A DNA stretch of 36,353 bases from positions 1-36,353 of the IMG/VR virus record IMGVR_UViG_3300026484_000014. The stretch is one strand, 5' to 3'. This DNA comes from a virus. A program made the translations under genes and the position numbers. The notes under the pieces are model-generated. The model was not told where the DNA came from, ran no database searches, and was given only the letters and a program-made list of their open reading frames with translations. The stretch's first letter is position 1. The number at the start of each line of letters is the position of its first letter. Below, piece after piece: positions 19,012-27,180 of the stretch.

Positions 19012-19903
19012 CGTTGTATTCGATAGTAGTCGTTAGCTACTACCCGTTCGCAGAGATTCTTCGGCTCGTGAACTGCTACATGTTACCATGCAGACTAGAC
19101 TATATCATGACCTCATTGAGGTCCTTCCTGTTTCGAATCTACTTAGATTCTACTCCCTTTCGGGATAGTCGTTGGACGTTATTACGGCAAGTTTTATAAG
19201 AACAATCAGGTAATACACGCAGACCAGTGAGCCACGCATGGTCAAGGTTTTCCTGCTGTGTTACCCATTCCAGGTTGTCTAAACAATTGTTAGTTTTTAC
19301 ACCATCAATATGGTTTATCTGGAGTTGTGAGAAGTCGTCACAGGGCAGAAACGTCATACCGATTAGCCTGTGCAATCGTTCATAGATTGCTGTCTTACCA
19401 GAAGGTTTAGTATGTCGTACATTTACACGTAAATAGCCATATTCATCCTGATAGGGAGATATGCATCTACGAGTTTTGCTTGTGATTACAGTACCGTTTT
19501 TATGGATACTGTATTTCTCTGAGCCAAATAAGTTAGCTGTTACAAATCCGGAAGGAAGTGGTAACATCTCATACTTAGCATACACTTTACACATTATCTT
19601 GTTAAGGACTGGTATATTGGGTATACTGTATTTGCTTAGTAGCTCGTCTTTTGTTCTTATATGTAAATCCTTTAAAAAGGACTCAACTAGTAGTGGAGTG
19701 TTCAGAAACTTCTTGTGTAAAGTAGTTAGTGGCATTCCCTCTAGTGTTATTTCTTGCTGTAATCTTCGCTGCTGATTGTCCATTTAAACTCCTATGAAGC
19801 AATTATATATAATTGTTACTTAGTATTAGTTTAAATTAGGATGTCCCAGACAATTAAAGAAGTTATTCGACATACATTACTGTATGAAGGGGCAATTATG
19901 TCT
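19012..19903 (-). mobile_element. Group I intron in nrdA, with HNH ORF
   Basis: The 892-nt intron interrupts nrdA in frame. The S-like block GATATAGTCTAGTCTG starts at 19106 and runs downward. The R-like block CAACGACTATCC is at 19174-19163, and the Q-like block CAATCAGCAGCGAA falls at the very start of the intron ORF. The hairpin CTGCATGGTAACATGTAG next to S resembles P9 of T4 td, as I recall that sequence, which points to subgroup IA. The proposed 5' splice site follows GGGT, which can pair with GCCC eleven bases into the intron, putting a U-G wobble at the cut as group I P1 requires. The 3' end is CGAATACAACG, identical to that of the Sak4 intron. The endonuclease ORF sits between Q and R (P6-type position). 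Confidence 0.85.
19139..19783 (-). CDS. HNH homing endonuclease in the nrdA intron
   Basis: The 214-aa ORF has an HNH_3-type core: INHIDGVKTNNCLDNLEWVT (about residues 157-176), with the zinc/catalytic His in NHID and the Asn in LDNLEW. A segment YSIHKNGTVITSKTRR upstream resembles the DNA-contact region before the HNH core in such enzymes. The ATG has AGGAG 5 nt upstream. The enzyme should cut intronless nrdA near the insertion site so that the intron is copied in. Its first codons are the intron's Q element and its last 16 codons read through the R element, so the coding sequence and the ribozyme core overlap at both ends. At the C-terminus the residues NNVQRLSRKG are therefore imposed by ribozyme sequence. 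Confidence 0.85.
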   Translation of the reverse strand: MDNQQRRLQQEITLEGMPLTTLHKKFLNTPLLVESFLKDLHIRTKDELLSKYSIPNIPVLNKIMCKVYAKYEMLPLPSGFVTANLFGSEKYSIHKNGTVITSKTRRCISPYQDEYGYLRVNVRHTKPSGKTAIYERLHRLIGMTFLPCDDFSQLQINHIDGVKTNNCLDNLEWVTQQENLDHAWLTGLRVLPDCSYKTCRNNVQRLSRKGVESK

Positions 19904-21112
19904 ACCCGTTTCAAGCTTAATCGTAGCTACTGTCATTGCAAGATCCCTAGCTGAATATTTACGCTTACGGATATGAGTATTTCTAGAATACTTATCATAC
20001 AATTGTTGTAACTCTTCTCCATAGGCATATGTCATATCTTGTGTTTTATGTGGATCAAATAAATAGATAGCCTCATCAGCTATAATAGCTTCTGATAGTT
20101 GCTTAGTCCACTTGATTGCGTACTTAAGCTTTCTAGCTCTATCCTCATCTTTACCTGACTCAGATTTCAACTCAGTTATTTCAGGTGACTCATAATGAAA
20201 CCAATTGTAGTATAATGCTAACGCACTAGACCTTGTTGATCCTTGGTTATAGCCACCTGTTACTGCTTGTATTGACTGAATAAATGGGACAACCCCACCA
20301 GATTTACCTTTATTACCTACTACTATAGAACCTTTAGCACGAATAGCGGATATATCCGTAGATAGTCCTCCACCATACTTAGATTCGTTAGCCAAGAAGT
20401 CATTAGTTGCATTTAGTGATTCAAGTCCATCTTCTGGACGTGCTAAACAGCAGCTAAAAGACTGTGCTTTAGGTCGTAATGAATTAACCATTTTTGGAGT
20501 AGCCTCTGTAACTTCATGTGAAGCTAATTGGGTATACTTTGCTATGATTGCATCAGTTCCTTCCTTCCACATTAGCTGTATAGCTACACGCATATATACG
20601 TGTTGTGGTAGTTCAAGTAATTGTGTTTTATCATGATTACAGTATTTTTGTACAAATAGATTTAGTCCACCAAATGTAAAGAGCTCATCATACGATTGAG
20701 TTATTGCTTCAGCAAGTGCTGGTACGTCTAGTTGTTCAGTTATTACTGGATCATACAAACCAACTGCTGTATTGGCTTCAATTACTTCAGAGTAATCTGG
20801 GTATTTAGCCCTTTTGACACCGATATCTTTGTGTAATTTTAGTATGTATAGTTTCTTAGCTACTTTCTCCCACTGCGGGTACATATCAGAAATCATGTTA
20901 GATGCTGTGTTTATAACCTCATCATATAATTTTGTAATATGTATTTTATTATGGATCTTAATGTTAACCGCTTGTATTAGCTGATCTGCGAATACGTGGC
21001 TTCCTTCACAGGCCCATAGAACTACCTTATATAGCTTATCATGATTATATGGTACTATAGACCCGTTACGTTTTGTCACATTATGTGACTTATTAGATAC
21101 TAATTGTACCAT
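19904..21112 (-). CDS. nrdA: Ribonucleotide reductase large subunit NrdA, exon 1 (N-terminal part)
   Basis: NrdA reduces ribonucleotides to deoxyribonucleotides with a radical passed from NrdB. Residues 10-90 look like an ATP-cone (TKRNGSIVPYNHDKLYKVV), the allosteric activity site. The first active-site cysteine lies in SFSCCLARPEDG (Cys221 or Cys222), followed by the conserved KYGGGLSTDIS and RAKGS blocks. Exon 1 holds 403 codons and ends at ETG. Translation past this point into the unspliced intron would add only HNCPFIQ-type residues before a stop, so an unspliced message yields a truncated, inactive protein lacking the catalytic Cys429. AAGGAG about 6 nt upstream supports the start. The gene follows the DUF2829 gene. 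Confidence 0.9.
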
Positions 21113-21127
21113 ATGTTTCTCCTTGTT

Positions 21128-21409
21128 TTAGCCTACTATTAGCCAGTCTTCTGCGAGTATATCACTCTGAGAAGCTAGCCAGGGTACGATAGTATTATCT
21201 ACTGTTTTCATATCGATATGTGGTTGGTATGATATTTCTGTGCCTTCTGGATAAATTCCAAGTAAGGGAGCTCTATCCACTCTAAAGTTAGATCCTGGAA
21301 CAAGGAATAAAAACATTCCTTTACCGTTCCAGCCATCTCTGGCTACTTTATTACCTGACTTCATTGCTTCTATAGCTTGGCCAAAATTCATGTTAAGCAG
21401 CTTAGGCAT
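21128..21409 (-). CDS. DUF2829 protein, Tad2-like
   Basis: The 93-aa protein matches the DUF2829 pattern: FGQAIEAMKSGNKVARDGWNG at the N-terminus, an aromatic-rich middle with YQPHIDM, and AEDWLIVG at the end. Tad2, the phage inhibitor of the Thoeris defence system, belongs to this family and works by binding and sequestering the gcADPR signal. The W, QP and DW positions shared by family members are present. Many DUF2829 proteins are untested, so a counter-defence role is inference from the family. An internal start at MNFGQ (21391) is possible because many relatives begin there, but neither Met has a strong ribosome binding site. The gene begins 2 nt after the HU stop and lies before nrdA. 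Confidence 0.75.
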   Translation of the reverse strand: MPKLLNMNFGQAIEAMKSGNKVARDGWNGKGMFLFLVPGSNFRVDRAPLLGIYPEGTEISYQPHIDMKTVDNTIVPWLASQSDILAEDWLIVG

Positions 21410-21411
21410 TA

Positions 21412-21693
21412 CTATTGCCCTGCTACAATTCTCTTAAGTGGTGCACTAGGTGCAAACTTAACGACATTCTTAGGTGCTGTATCGAATGTAGCTCCGCTAG
21501 GTGCAGTCCCTTTTCTACCAGCTTGCTCTGTTACTTTGAAAGTACCAAAGTTTTGCCCAAGTGCTACATCTTGTCCTGCTTTTAAAGTTTCAGTGATTAC
21601 TGTTACTAAGTGATCGAACGCTCTTGTAGCTTCCGCTTTACTGTTGAATACATCAGATTCTGCGAATCTTTCTATTAATTCTAATTTAGTCAT
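21412..21693 (-). CDS. HU/IHF-family DNA-binding protein
   Basis: HU-family dimers bind and bend double-stranded DNA. At 93 aa the length is typical. The order is standard: an N-terminal helical part (residues 1-40, with KAEATRAFDHLVTVI), then LGQNFGTFKVTEQAGRKG (about 45-62), a beta-arm with APSGATFDTAPKN, and the C-terminal VVKFAPSAPLKRIV, which corresponds to the VxFxxSxxLK ending of HU. The central Pro that intercalates DNA in HU is not obvious; the arm is TAPSGA. A strong AAGGAG precedes the ATG, and a 29-nt leader repeat shared with the Sak4 gene lies just upstream. It may organise phage DNA or assist replication. Confidence 0.85.
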   Translation of the reverse strand: MTKLELIERFAESDVFNSKAEATRAFDHLVTVITETLKAGQDVALGQNFGTFKVTEQAGRKGTAPSGATFDTAPKNVVKFAPSAPLKRIVAGQ

Positions 21694-21708
21694 TGTATGA
21701 CTCCTTGT

Positions 21709-21737
21709 ATAAGATTTAGTTTAAGGACTTCTCGGTC
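21709..21737 (-). repeat. Leader repeat, copy A (upstream of the HU gene)
   Basis: On the transcribed strand this block contains GTCCTTAAACTAAATCTTAT preceded by GACCG. It is 26/29 identical to the block at 27683-27711. It begins 5 nt after the helicase stop and ends 10-15 nt before the Shine-Dalgarno of the HU gene. The same placement in both copies (just after the upstream stop, just before the next ribosome binding site) suggests a promoter, an RNA-protein operator or a processing site. Which of these it is cannot be told from sequence. Confidence 0.6.
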
Positions 21738-21742
21738 ACTTA

Positions 21743-23194
21743 TTATAATAGATGTAAACCTAGTTCCACATCAGTATACTTCTCTAAGTGCTTTGCACCT
21801 ATTAGTTCTTTCTTAGCTCTGGTGGCTGCCACATAGAATAATCTAAATTCCTCCATATCTTGGGGAGTCCATTTATCCTCAGACTTAGCTAGTATTTTTG
21901 TCAAAGTTGAAGTAGTATCATACGCAATTTCAACCATATCAAACTCTAGTCCTTTACTTGAGTGTGAAGTACATAGAGTTAATTGATATGTCTTATTAGA
22001 CTTCTCGTACTTTAATGCTGTTGCTTGAGCATCGATAAGTTCTCTGGGACCATGCTTGGTGAGCATATTTATAGCTGTCATAATTCCTGGATTTTCTTCA
22101 TGGATATATGCTATGTATGCTAATGGTGTTGTATAGGCTTTCTGTATTTTGGCGTCCTTGAAGTAGTCTTCCACATCCTCCTGTAGAAACTTATATTGAG
22201 GATTTGCTATAAATCCACCCTTCTTCAGACCTATAAGTGCTAACGGTAATGCAAAGATTGATTTAACTGGACGTACTAAGTTATATGGCTTATCCATTAG
22301 ATTTAGTTCCATCATTTTGTCAATTAATTGCCCGTTAGTACGAGATATATATGCTTTAGTTGATATAGATTTATCCTTATGGATTACTCCTTTGAAGTTC
22401 ATATCGGGGTCAAATGTATCTCGTGCAAATGCTTCCATAGCTGTTGCTATATGGTCTGATACCCTAAATGATTGTGTTAGCCCCATTAGTACACCTTCAC
22501 CCGCTAGCTCTATAAAACCATTTATAGTGTTATTGAATGAGTAGATGTTCTGATTTGGATCACCGACCATTACTTTCTTCTTGGCTGGTAGCTCTTTGAA
22601 TATCTGTAGTGTAACTGGATTTAAATCCCCTGCTTCATCTAACATAAGTAAGTCAAACTCCTCATGTACTACATCACCATTTACTAATAGTATATGGTAT
22701 AGTTTTAGATAAAACTCATGTGTACAAGTAGTCTCTCCTGCTGCCATTTCTGCTAATATATCAGTACCTATTGTCTCAAGTCTAGGTGATACATCATTTT
22801 CTTTACAGTATGCTTTAAATGTAAGATGAACAGATAAACAGAACTTGCTTATATGGTCGACTAGTTGAAGCTTATTATCATATGGTAATTTAGCTTTTAT
22901 ATCTCTATACCCAAAGTAGCCTACACGTAACCCGTAAGGCCTTACTGTACTAGCATATGCTAACGAGTGTGTAGTTCTACAGTCTACTGATGAAGGGAAC
23001 TTCTGTGAAGCCTCTGTTGCAATAGCCTTATTATATGCTATATATAGACCATTTGAAGGCTTTAATTCCTTAACAATTTCTGTCAATGTGTGTGTCTTTC
23101 CAGACCCGCTACAAGCAGACACTTTCATGAAGTCACAAGAATCAGATGATATAATATCTACTACTGTTTGCTGCTCTTTTGTCAGTTTACTCAT
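21743..23194 (-). CDS. UvrD/Rep-like superfamily 1 helicase
   Basis: The 483-aa protein has the SF1 helicase motifs in order: the Q-motif region LTKEQQTVVD at the N-terminus, Walker A CSGSGKTHT (28-36), motif Ia with YIAYNKAI and TTHSLAY, Walker B LMLDEAGDL (DEAG, 186-189), motif III MVGDPNQNIYSF (about 209-220), TQSFR (motif IV), SHSSKGLEFD (motif V) and FYVAATRAKKEL (motif VI). It should unwind DNA 3' to 5' using ATP, in replication or recombination. It is shorter than UvrD and lacks the large 1B/2B insertions, as in other compact phage SF1 helicases. The ATG overlaps the end of the preceding gene by 8 bp. Confidence 0.85.
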   Translation of the reverse strand: MSKLTKEQQTVVDIISSDSCDFMKVSACSGSGKTHTLTEIVKELKPSNGLYIAYNKAIATEASQKFPSSVDCRTTHSLAYASTVRPYGLRVGYFGYRDIKAKLPYDNKLQLVDHISKFCLSVHLTFKAYCKENDVSPRLETIGTDILAEMAAGETTCTHEFYLKLYHILLVNGDVVHEEFDLLMLDEAGDLNPVTLQIFKELPAKKKVMVGDPNQNIYSFNNTINGFIELAGEGVLMGLTQSFRVSDHIATAMEAFARDTFDPDMNFKGVIHKDKSISTKAYISRTNGQLIDKMMELNLMDKPYNLVRPVKSIFALPLALIGLKKGGFIANPQYKFLQEDVEDYFKDAKIQKAYTTPLAYIAYIHEENPGIMTAINMLTKHGPRELIDAQATALKYEKSNKTYQLTLCTSHSSKGLEFDMVEIAYDTTSTLTKILAKSEDKWTPQDMEEFRLFYVAATRAKKELIGAKHLEKYTDVELGLHLL

Positions 23195-23444
23195 TATTTT
23201 GCAACCTAGTCACTTTCCCGCCTATATTGGCGAACTTACCTAAAAGAATATTCTCTGTACCGTCTCCTGAACCATTTGTTACTTTAATAACAATCTCATC
23301 TCTCTGAAGTGTTTCATTATACTCAATCGCAGCTGTGCAGCCAAGACTCCAACCATTACAGGTCGTTTGTAGCCCAGATGTCTTATGACCTATTCTAGAT
23401 GCTTCACCTCTACCTCCTACTACTGTTCCTCTATATTGTGCCAT
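23187..23444 (-). CDS. Conserved phage protein of unknown function, 85 aa
   Basis: The frame is open further upstream to a Met at 23480, but the start at 23444 is preferred because AAGGAG lies 7 nt before it and the protein then begins MAQYRGTVVGGRGEASRIG, the usual beginning of a family I recall from many phages. That N-terminal block and NGWSLGCTAAIEY are Gly-rich and conserved-looking. The rest is probably beta-rich with a loop KVTNGSGDG. No function is known to me. It overlaps the 150-aa gene upstream by 14 bp and the helicase gene downstream by 8 bp. Confidence 0.75.
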   Translation of the reverse strand: MAQYRGTVVGGRGEASRIGHKTSGLQTTCNGWSLGCTAAIEYNETLQRDEIVIKVTNGSGDGTENILLGKFANIGGKVTRLQNNE

Positions 23445-23883
23445 AGTTAGCTCCTTTAAATAATTTACGGTGGGGTACATACTGCCTCACCAATTTTGCC
23501 TTGTCAAATCCCATATGCTGATTCATAGGATTAGAGCTATAGAGGCCTACATATTGAATTACTTTAGCTGTAAAATATATACGCATTCCCTTGTCTGCTA
23601 ACCGCATAGAATCAATAGACCCTTTAGATAATGGAAGCCAAATATGATCAAAATATTCTCCATAGGCTGTTACATCAGTTAATAATATATGTCCTTTGGA
23701 GTAACGTGTTTTGGTCAATACACCTGATACCTCAACAACGCTATCTCTATATGGATATAAGGTATTACGCCTCATGTTATTGATACTATCTTGGTGTTGT
23801 TCAAGTGGTGTCCGCTTATCTACAGAATATACATAAGATTTCTTACGGTCTGATGTCCATCGTTTTCTCCATGTCTTTCCCAT
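23431..23883 (-). CDS. Unknown protein, possibly an OB-fold, 150 aa
   Basis: The N-terminus is strongly basic (GKTWRKRWTSDRKK). The centre alternates short beta-strand-like segments: VVEVSGVLTKTRYS, HILLTDVTAY, HIWLPL and MRIYFTAKVIQYVG. That pattern, with the Gly-Val-Leu strand near the start and a turn before the last strand, could form an OB-like barrel that binds nucleic acid. The conserved-looking ending NPMNQHMGFDKAKLV has no known motif. AAGGAA lies 6 nt before the ATG. A hairpin-bearing gap of 138 bp separates it from the metallophosphoesterase gene, so it may be the first gene of a sub-transcript. Confidence 0.6.
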   Translation of the reverse strand: MGKTWRKRWTSDRKKSYVYSVDKRTPLEQHQDSINNMRRNTLYPYRDSVVEVSGVLTKTRYSKGHILLTDVTAYGEYFDHIWLPLSKGSIDSMRLADKGMRIYFTAKVIQYVGLYSSNPMNQHMGFDKAKLVRQYVPHRKLFKGANYGTI

Positions 23884-23942
23884 AGTATTCCTTAATATAT
23901 ATACTGAGATAATTAATAATTACCCTATATACATATTAGAGT

Positions 23943-23975
23943 GACCAGTGTGGGATTTTAGAAGGCTCACTGATC
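23943..23975 (-). other. Hairpin in the gap after the metallophosphoesterase gene
   Basis: The 138-bp space between the stop at 24022 and the next start at 23883 contains GATCAGTG pairing with CACTGGTC (one G-T pair), with a 17-nt loop. It is followed by AT-rich sequence without a clean U-run, so it is not a convincing intrinsic terminator. It could be a processing or regulatory hairpin. Confidence 0.3.
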
Positions 23976-24021
23976 GATTCCTTCGTTGTTTAGCTACAGT
24001 TTATCATCTCTGGTAGACTCA

Positions 24022-25206
24022 TTACTCAGATAGGGTTATATTATATAGATTCCTACTGATTTCTCCATACTTGTCACTATACGTGATAGATTTCATTGTC
24101 CCAAGCTGTCTTCTAAACCCTTTATGGGCTGCCCAGTCATTAAGAGGTGCTAGGTTACGATGGGACTCTGCTTTACAGATTCTACCATCATACACAGCAT
24201 CTTTATGAGTGTGCCCGAAATGAGAGTATCTAGCGGTAGTATCAGAAAAAATATCCTGACAATCAACCGCCATTACTTCTCCAGCATGTGACATTTTCAT
24301 GCCATCACCATGAGCAAATTGTAATAATGTTTGACCATGTTGGTGGTACTTAATAGCTGTAGGTGATATGTCTACAATTACTCTAGGTTCATTTCTGAAC
24401 CAAGCAGCTATAATCTCTCGTATTGCTAGGCCTGTTACTATGTCATGATTACCTGCTATATTTACAAAGTAAACTAGCTCATGTTTTAATAGGGCTTGAT
24501 CTACTGCATAGATTAAGCTGGTATATGCTGCCTTCAAGATCTTAGGGAATCTACTATCTACTGATAGTATATTACCTGAGTGAGGTGTCATATTTTTGTA
24601 GTTATCAACTTCAGTTAAGTCTCCTAAGTCAACTACTATGCCAACTGCTGAGTCTGGTGAAGTATTGAATAAATAATCATAAGCACTATTTACTGTTGAT
24701 GAAGCTATGTCTAGGTCCCAATCTGTACCTGATTCTGGCTCCCACATAAGGGCTCCAAAATGGATATCATTTGAGATATACACTGTTGCTAAATCTTCTA
24801 GTGTGTTAGGGTTAACAAAAGGGACAGGTGTATGCTTATTCCTAAGTTTCTTAGCGATGGCTTTTACTGCCTTTTCTATCGCTGAGACTTTAGCTTCTAC
24901 TGCTACATCTGTCTTGACCCATTGGATTTTCACATTACCATCTTGGTCATACAGGGTTGATGTACCCTTTAATTGTTCACCTAATCCAATAGTGTTACCA
25001 CTATCAAGAGGGAGTAAGCCATTCTTTCTATAGCGTGCCAAGCGTGAAGTAAGTCCACTTTGCTTAAGAGGAGTTCCTACTGAATCAAAATGTTCCAGCA
25101 TCTTCTTAACGTTGCAGTCATACTTTTTAGCGACTTCTATGAAAGCATCTTTCTTAAGGTAAGATATTTTATCATTACCTTTGCTCCAATGTTCTTTCTT
25201 ACTCAT
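24022..25206 (-). CDS. Calcineurin-like metallophosphoesterase with N-terminal HTH-like region
   Basis: The metal-binding motifs are in order: NDIHFGA (D147, H149), VVDLGDLTE (G195, D196), NIAGNHDIV (G252-D255), FAHGDGM (H299) and HFGHTHKD (G331-H334). These define a two-metal phosphoesterase of the Mre11/SbcD-like superfamily. Residues 1-65 look like a basic helix-turn-helix (SYLKKDAFIEVAKKYDC, then KQSGLTSRLARYRKNGLLP), which probably targets DNA. Position next to the ssDNA-binding candidate, Sak4 and a RecB-like nuclease points to a nuclease or phosphatase role in recombination. AGGAGG about 6 nt before the ATG is the strongest ribosome binding site in the operon. Confidence 0.85.
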   Translation of the reverse strand: MSKKEHWSKGNDKISYLKKDAFIEVAKKYDCNVKKMLEHFDSVGTPLKQSGLTSRLARYRKNGLLPLDSGNTIGLGEQLKGTSTLYDQDGNVKIQWVKTDVAVEAKVSAIEKAVKAIAKKLRNKHTPVPFVNPNTLEDLATVYISNDIHFGALMWEPESGTDWDLDIASSTVNSAYDYLFNTSPDSAVGIVVDLGDLTEVDNYKNMTPHSGNILSVDSRFPKILKAAYTSLIYAVDQALLKHELVYFVNIAGNHDIVTGLAIREIIAAWFRNEPRVIVDISPTAIKYHQHGQTLLQFAHGDGMKMSHAGEVMAVDCQDIFSDTTARYSHFGHTHKDAVYDGRICKAESHRNLAPLNDWAAHKGFRRQLGTMKSITYSDKYGEISRNLYNITLSE

Positions 25207-25255
25207 ATGAGCCTCCTAATATTGAGGATTTACACCTCTAAGGATACCTCTGTGG

Positions 25256-25915
25256 CTACTTTCTTGTAGGGAAAGCTGAAGCTGCGCCTTTAGGAGATGC
25301 TGTTGCTGCTGCAGGTTTAGAAGCAGAATTACCTTCAGACTTCTCTTTCTTCCACGCTTTGACATCATCTTCTGTTAAACCATCAGAGTATTTTACTTCA
25401 GAAGCGTATGCTTCATCTTTAGCTAACTGTGTGCCAGGTACCACATTCTCACCATCAGCGATTGCTAATACTTCAGATCCAGATGCACCATCATGTTGTC
25501 TGTAGAATCTCTTAACAGAAACTCTTTCTTTGATTTCACCTTTGTAAAGCTCATATCCAAATTGTACCCATACCTTAACATCTACATCTGTTAATTCTGG
25601 TAAACACATTAACTCTTTAGTTTGAGTTTTAAACTTGATTTTAGTAGGTTCTGGGTCAGATAGACCATCTTCACCTATTACAGCTGTTAATGCTTCTAAA
25701 ATATCCATACCAAAGATTCTATTACCTTGAGTGTCTACTACTGTATTTCCGTATGATTGGAACTTATCTGTGATGTAGTTAACTTGAGTTGCCCCATTCT
25801 TAGTTGATGCTACTTCAACTCCCTTGATATTTATATCAAATATCCCTGATGTAGTTGCGAAATTACCAGAACCTTCCTTCGCTACGTTCTCTTTTTTTAC
25901 ATTTAAAAATGCCAT
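25256..25915 (-). CDS. Putative single-stranded DNA-binding protein, 219 aa
   Basis: The first 150 residues alternate strands and loops (ATTSGIFDINIKGVEVAST, ATQVNYITD and KVWVQFGYELYKGEIKERVSV), consistent with a beta-barrel. The last 50 are low-complexity, with Lys, Glu, Ala, Ser and Pro (EKSEGNSASKPAAATAS), and end in SAFPTRK. A core barrel plus a flexible tail is the plan of phage ssDNA-binding proteins, and the gene lies directly after Sak4, whose usual partner is an SSB. The end motif AFPTRK recurs as AFPTKK at the end of the RecB-like nuclease in the same operon, suggesting a shared interaction tail. The SSB label is inferred from context, because no clear OB signature is visible. AAAGGA precedes the ATG. 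Confidence 0.5.
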   Translation of the reverse strand: MAFLNVKKENVAKEGSGNFATTSGIFDINIKGVEVASTKNGATQVNYITDKFQSYGNTVVDTQGNRIFGMDILEALTAVIGEDGLSDPEPTKIKFKTQTKELMCLPELTDVDVKVWVQFGYELYKGEIKERVSVKRFYRQHDGASGSEVLAIADGENVVPGTQLAKDEAYASEVKYSDGLTEDDVKAWKKEKSEGNSASKPAAATASPKGAASAFPTRK

Positions 25916-25983
25916 TGTATATCCTTTAAAATATATGTATGTACGCTCCTGTAAGGAGCTAGTTGATGGTCTATTAAGACGGC

Positions 25984-26173
25984 CTATAAAACGAATTCAG
26001 CGGCTTCTACTTTAGCCCCTGTTAAAATTGCTAAGTGTTCATTTATGTCATATTCTTCCATTGGCACTGATGGTGCTATATCTGGAATAGTTGATCTACA
26101 CGGGAATTTCATAGATTGTTGATGTACAATTAGCTTAGCTGACTTCTTCTCTATAAAGATTGCGTCATTAACA
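25984..26173 (-). CDS. Sak4/RecA-like ATPase, exon 2
   Basis: This short exon is not preceded by its own start. It continues exon 1 across the intron with T + GTTAATGACGCA, giving SVNKIVNDAIFIEKKSAKLI at and beyond the junction. The remainder (VHQQSMKFPCRSTIPDIAPS, then EEYDINEHLAIL) ends in AAEFVL and a stop at 25984. The two exons together hold 678 nt, exactly 226 codons including the stop. A plain scan for ATG-started ORFs would miss this exon and leave the ATPase truncated. A small inverted repeat (GCTCC / GGAGC, near 25925-25940) lies between this stop and the next gene. Confidence 0.85.
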
Positions 26174-27180
26174 CGTTGTATTCGCCACAGGTCGTTACGC
26201 TGTGACCGAGTCTATTACGACTCTGCTACATATCTCTATGCAGACTAGACTATATCTTATACGGCTGTAGGTATATTACCTACAACTAATCCTTTATACT
26301 TACCACGAGCCATGGGTTTATATCCCTTGCTTTTGGTACACAAATCACGGTATGTTCCTACAGGGACACCACAATTAATGGCGTGCTGCTGTTTCGTTAC
26401 CGTATAAAAGAGGTGAGTCACCCCACCATCTGTGATGAACCAGGGCTTAAACCTTGGTGCTCTCACGAATGCGGGGCGAGTATCTGCCTTCTTGGAGGCT
26501 GAGTTACGTCTGCGAGATTCCTCAGATACGGTAACACCCTTTCTGGGGTTAACATAGTTAGGTTTCTGTGCATGTAACTTACTTGATATGGACAAATTCC
26601 GGCGGTGTTCGTCAGTGAACTTTCGAGTAGTTCCTGCTGTATCAAACCCCGTGGTTTTCTGCTGTGCTCGGTTGTAGTAGTCATCATTGACGGCTACATT
26701 GTTCAGCTTGTGTAAAAGTATCTCATGGGCTATAGCAGCCTCCCTAGTGGGATGTTCTGCTAATATTAATTTACGATGAGTGCTCTGTACATCCTCAGGT
26801 AAGTGTTTGCTACTCCCCCAGTAGTCAGTATCCTCCGTAGGAATACGCTCAGATGATCGTACACCTATATATCTCATAATTGTGTGTTTGTGTTGTATAA
26901 TGTAAGTGTAATGATACATATAGATCCTTTACGAGATTATAGTATCATTCACCTTGGATAGAACTTACGTTCCGTATTTCCCTGTTTCCACCTACTTAGG
27001 TGTACTCCGATGTCTCGGATAGTCGTTGAACCCGCACCTGTACGGTGCTCGGCTGCTGATTGTCTTATAAGTACAGATTGTCAGACATTCATATACTGCT
27101 TTCGCATATATTGTAGTTCTGTACCCTTCAAGAGATCCCAGCAATTAAGGGAATTTTCATAAACTTGTGTTTATGCAGCT
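26174..27180 (-). mobile_element. Group I intron in the Sak4 gene, with GIY-YIG ORF
   Basis: The intron is 1007 nt. Core elements are P-like AATTGCTGGGA, Q-like GACAATCAGCAGCC (27064-27051), R-like CAACGACTATCC (27028-27017) and S-like GATATAGTCTAGTCTG (26256-26241). Q and R are only about 23 nt apart while R and S are about 760 nt apart, so the ORF is inserted between R and S (P8-type position), unlike the nrdA intron. The 3' end CGAATACAACG is identical to that of the nrdA intron. Only one U-ending 5' site preserves the frame: after AATAAAAT. The P1 pairing there (AAAU with GUUU) is short. A perfect 7-bp hairpin CATAAAC/GTTTATG follows the splice site. Confidence 0.85.
26257..26919 (-). CDS. 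GIY-YIG homing endonuclease in the Sak4 intron
   Basis: The N-terminus YHYTYIIQHKHTIMRYIGV is a GIY-YIG motif, with the first element as YTYI and the second as YIG. The catalytic-domain positions DYWGSSK (Trp-Gly-Ser), an Arg/Lys-rich helix and the HE in AAIAHEILLHKL (about residues 62-73) follow. A linker then leads to two NUMOD3-like DNA-binding segments, RKFTDEHRRNLSISSK and VSEESRRRNSASKK (about 99-145), and a C-terminal basic region. This layout of catalytic head, linker and NUMOD repeats is that of T4 I-TevI-type and SegA-type enzymes. It should cut the intronless Sak4 gene. The stop codon abuts the S element of the ribozyme. Confidence 0.8.
   Translation of the reverse strand: MYHYTYIIQHKHTIMRYIGVRSSERIPTEDTDYWGSSKHLPEDVQSTHRKLILAEHPTREAAIAHEILLHKLNNVAVNDDYYNRAQQKTTGFDTAGTTRKFTDEHRRNLSISSKLHAQKPNYVNPRKGVTVSEESRRRNSASKKADTRPAFVRAPRFKPWFITDGGVTHLFYTVTKQQHAINCGVPVGTYRDLCTKSKGYKPMARGKYKGLVVGNIPTAV

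Noticed and set aside
23445-23480. Upstream Met start for the 85-aa conserved protein
   Set aside because: The extra residues (MYPTVNYLKELT) cover the ribosome binding site AAGGAG, and the family starts at MAQYRG, so 23444 is the better start.
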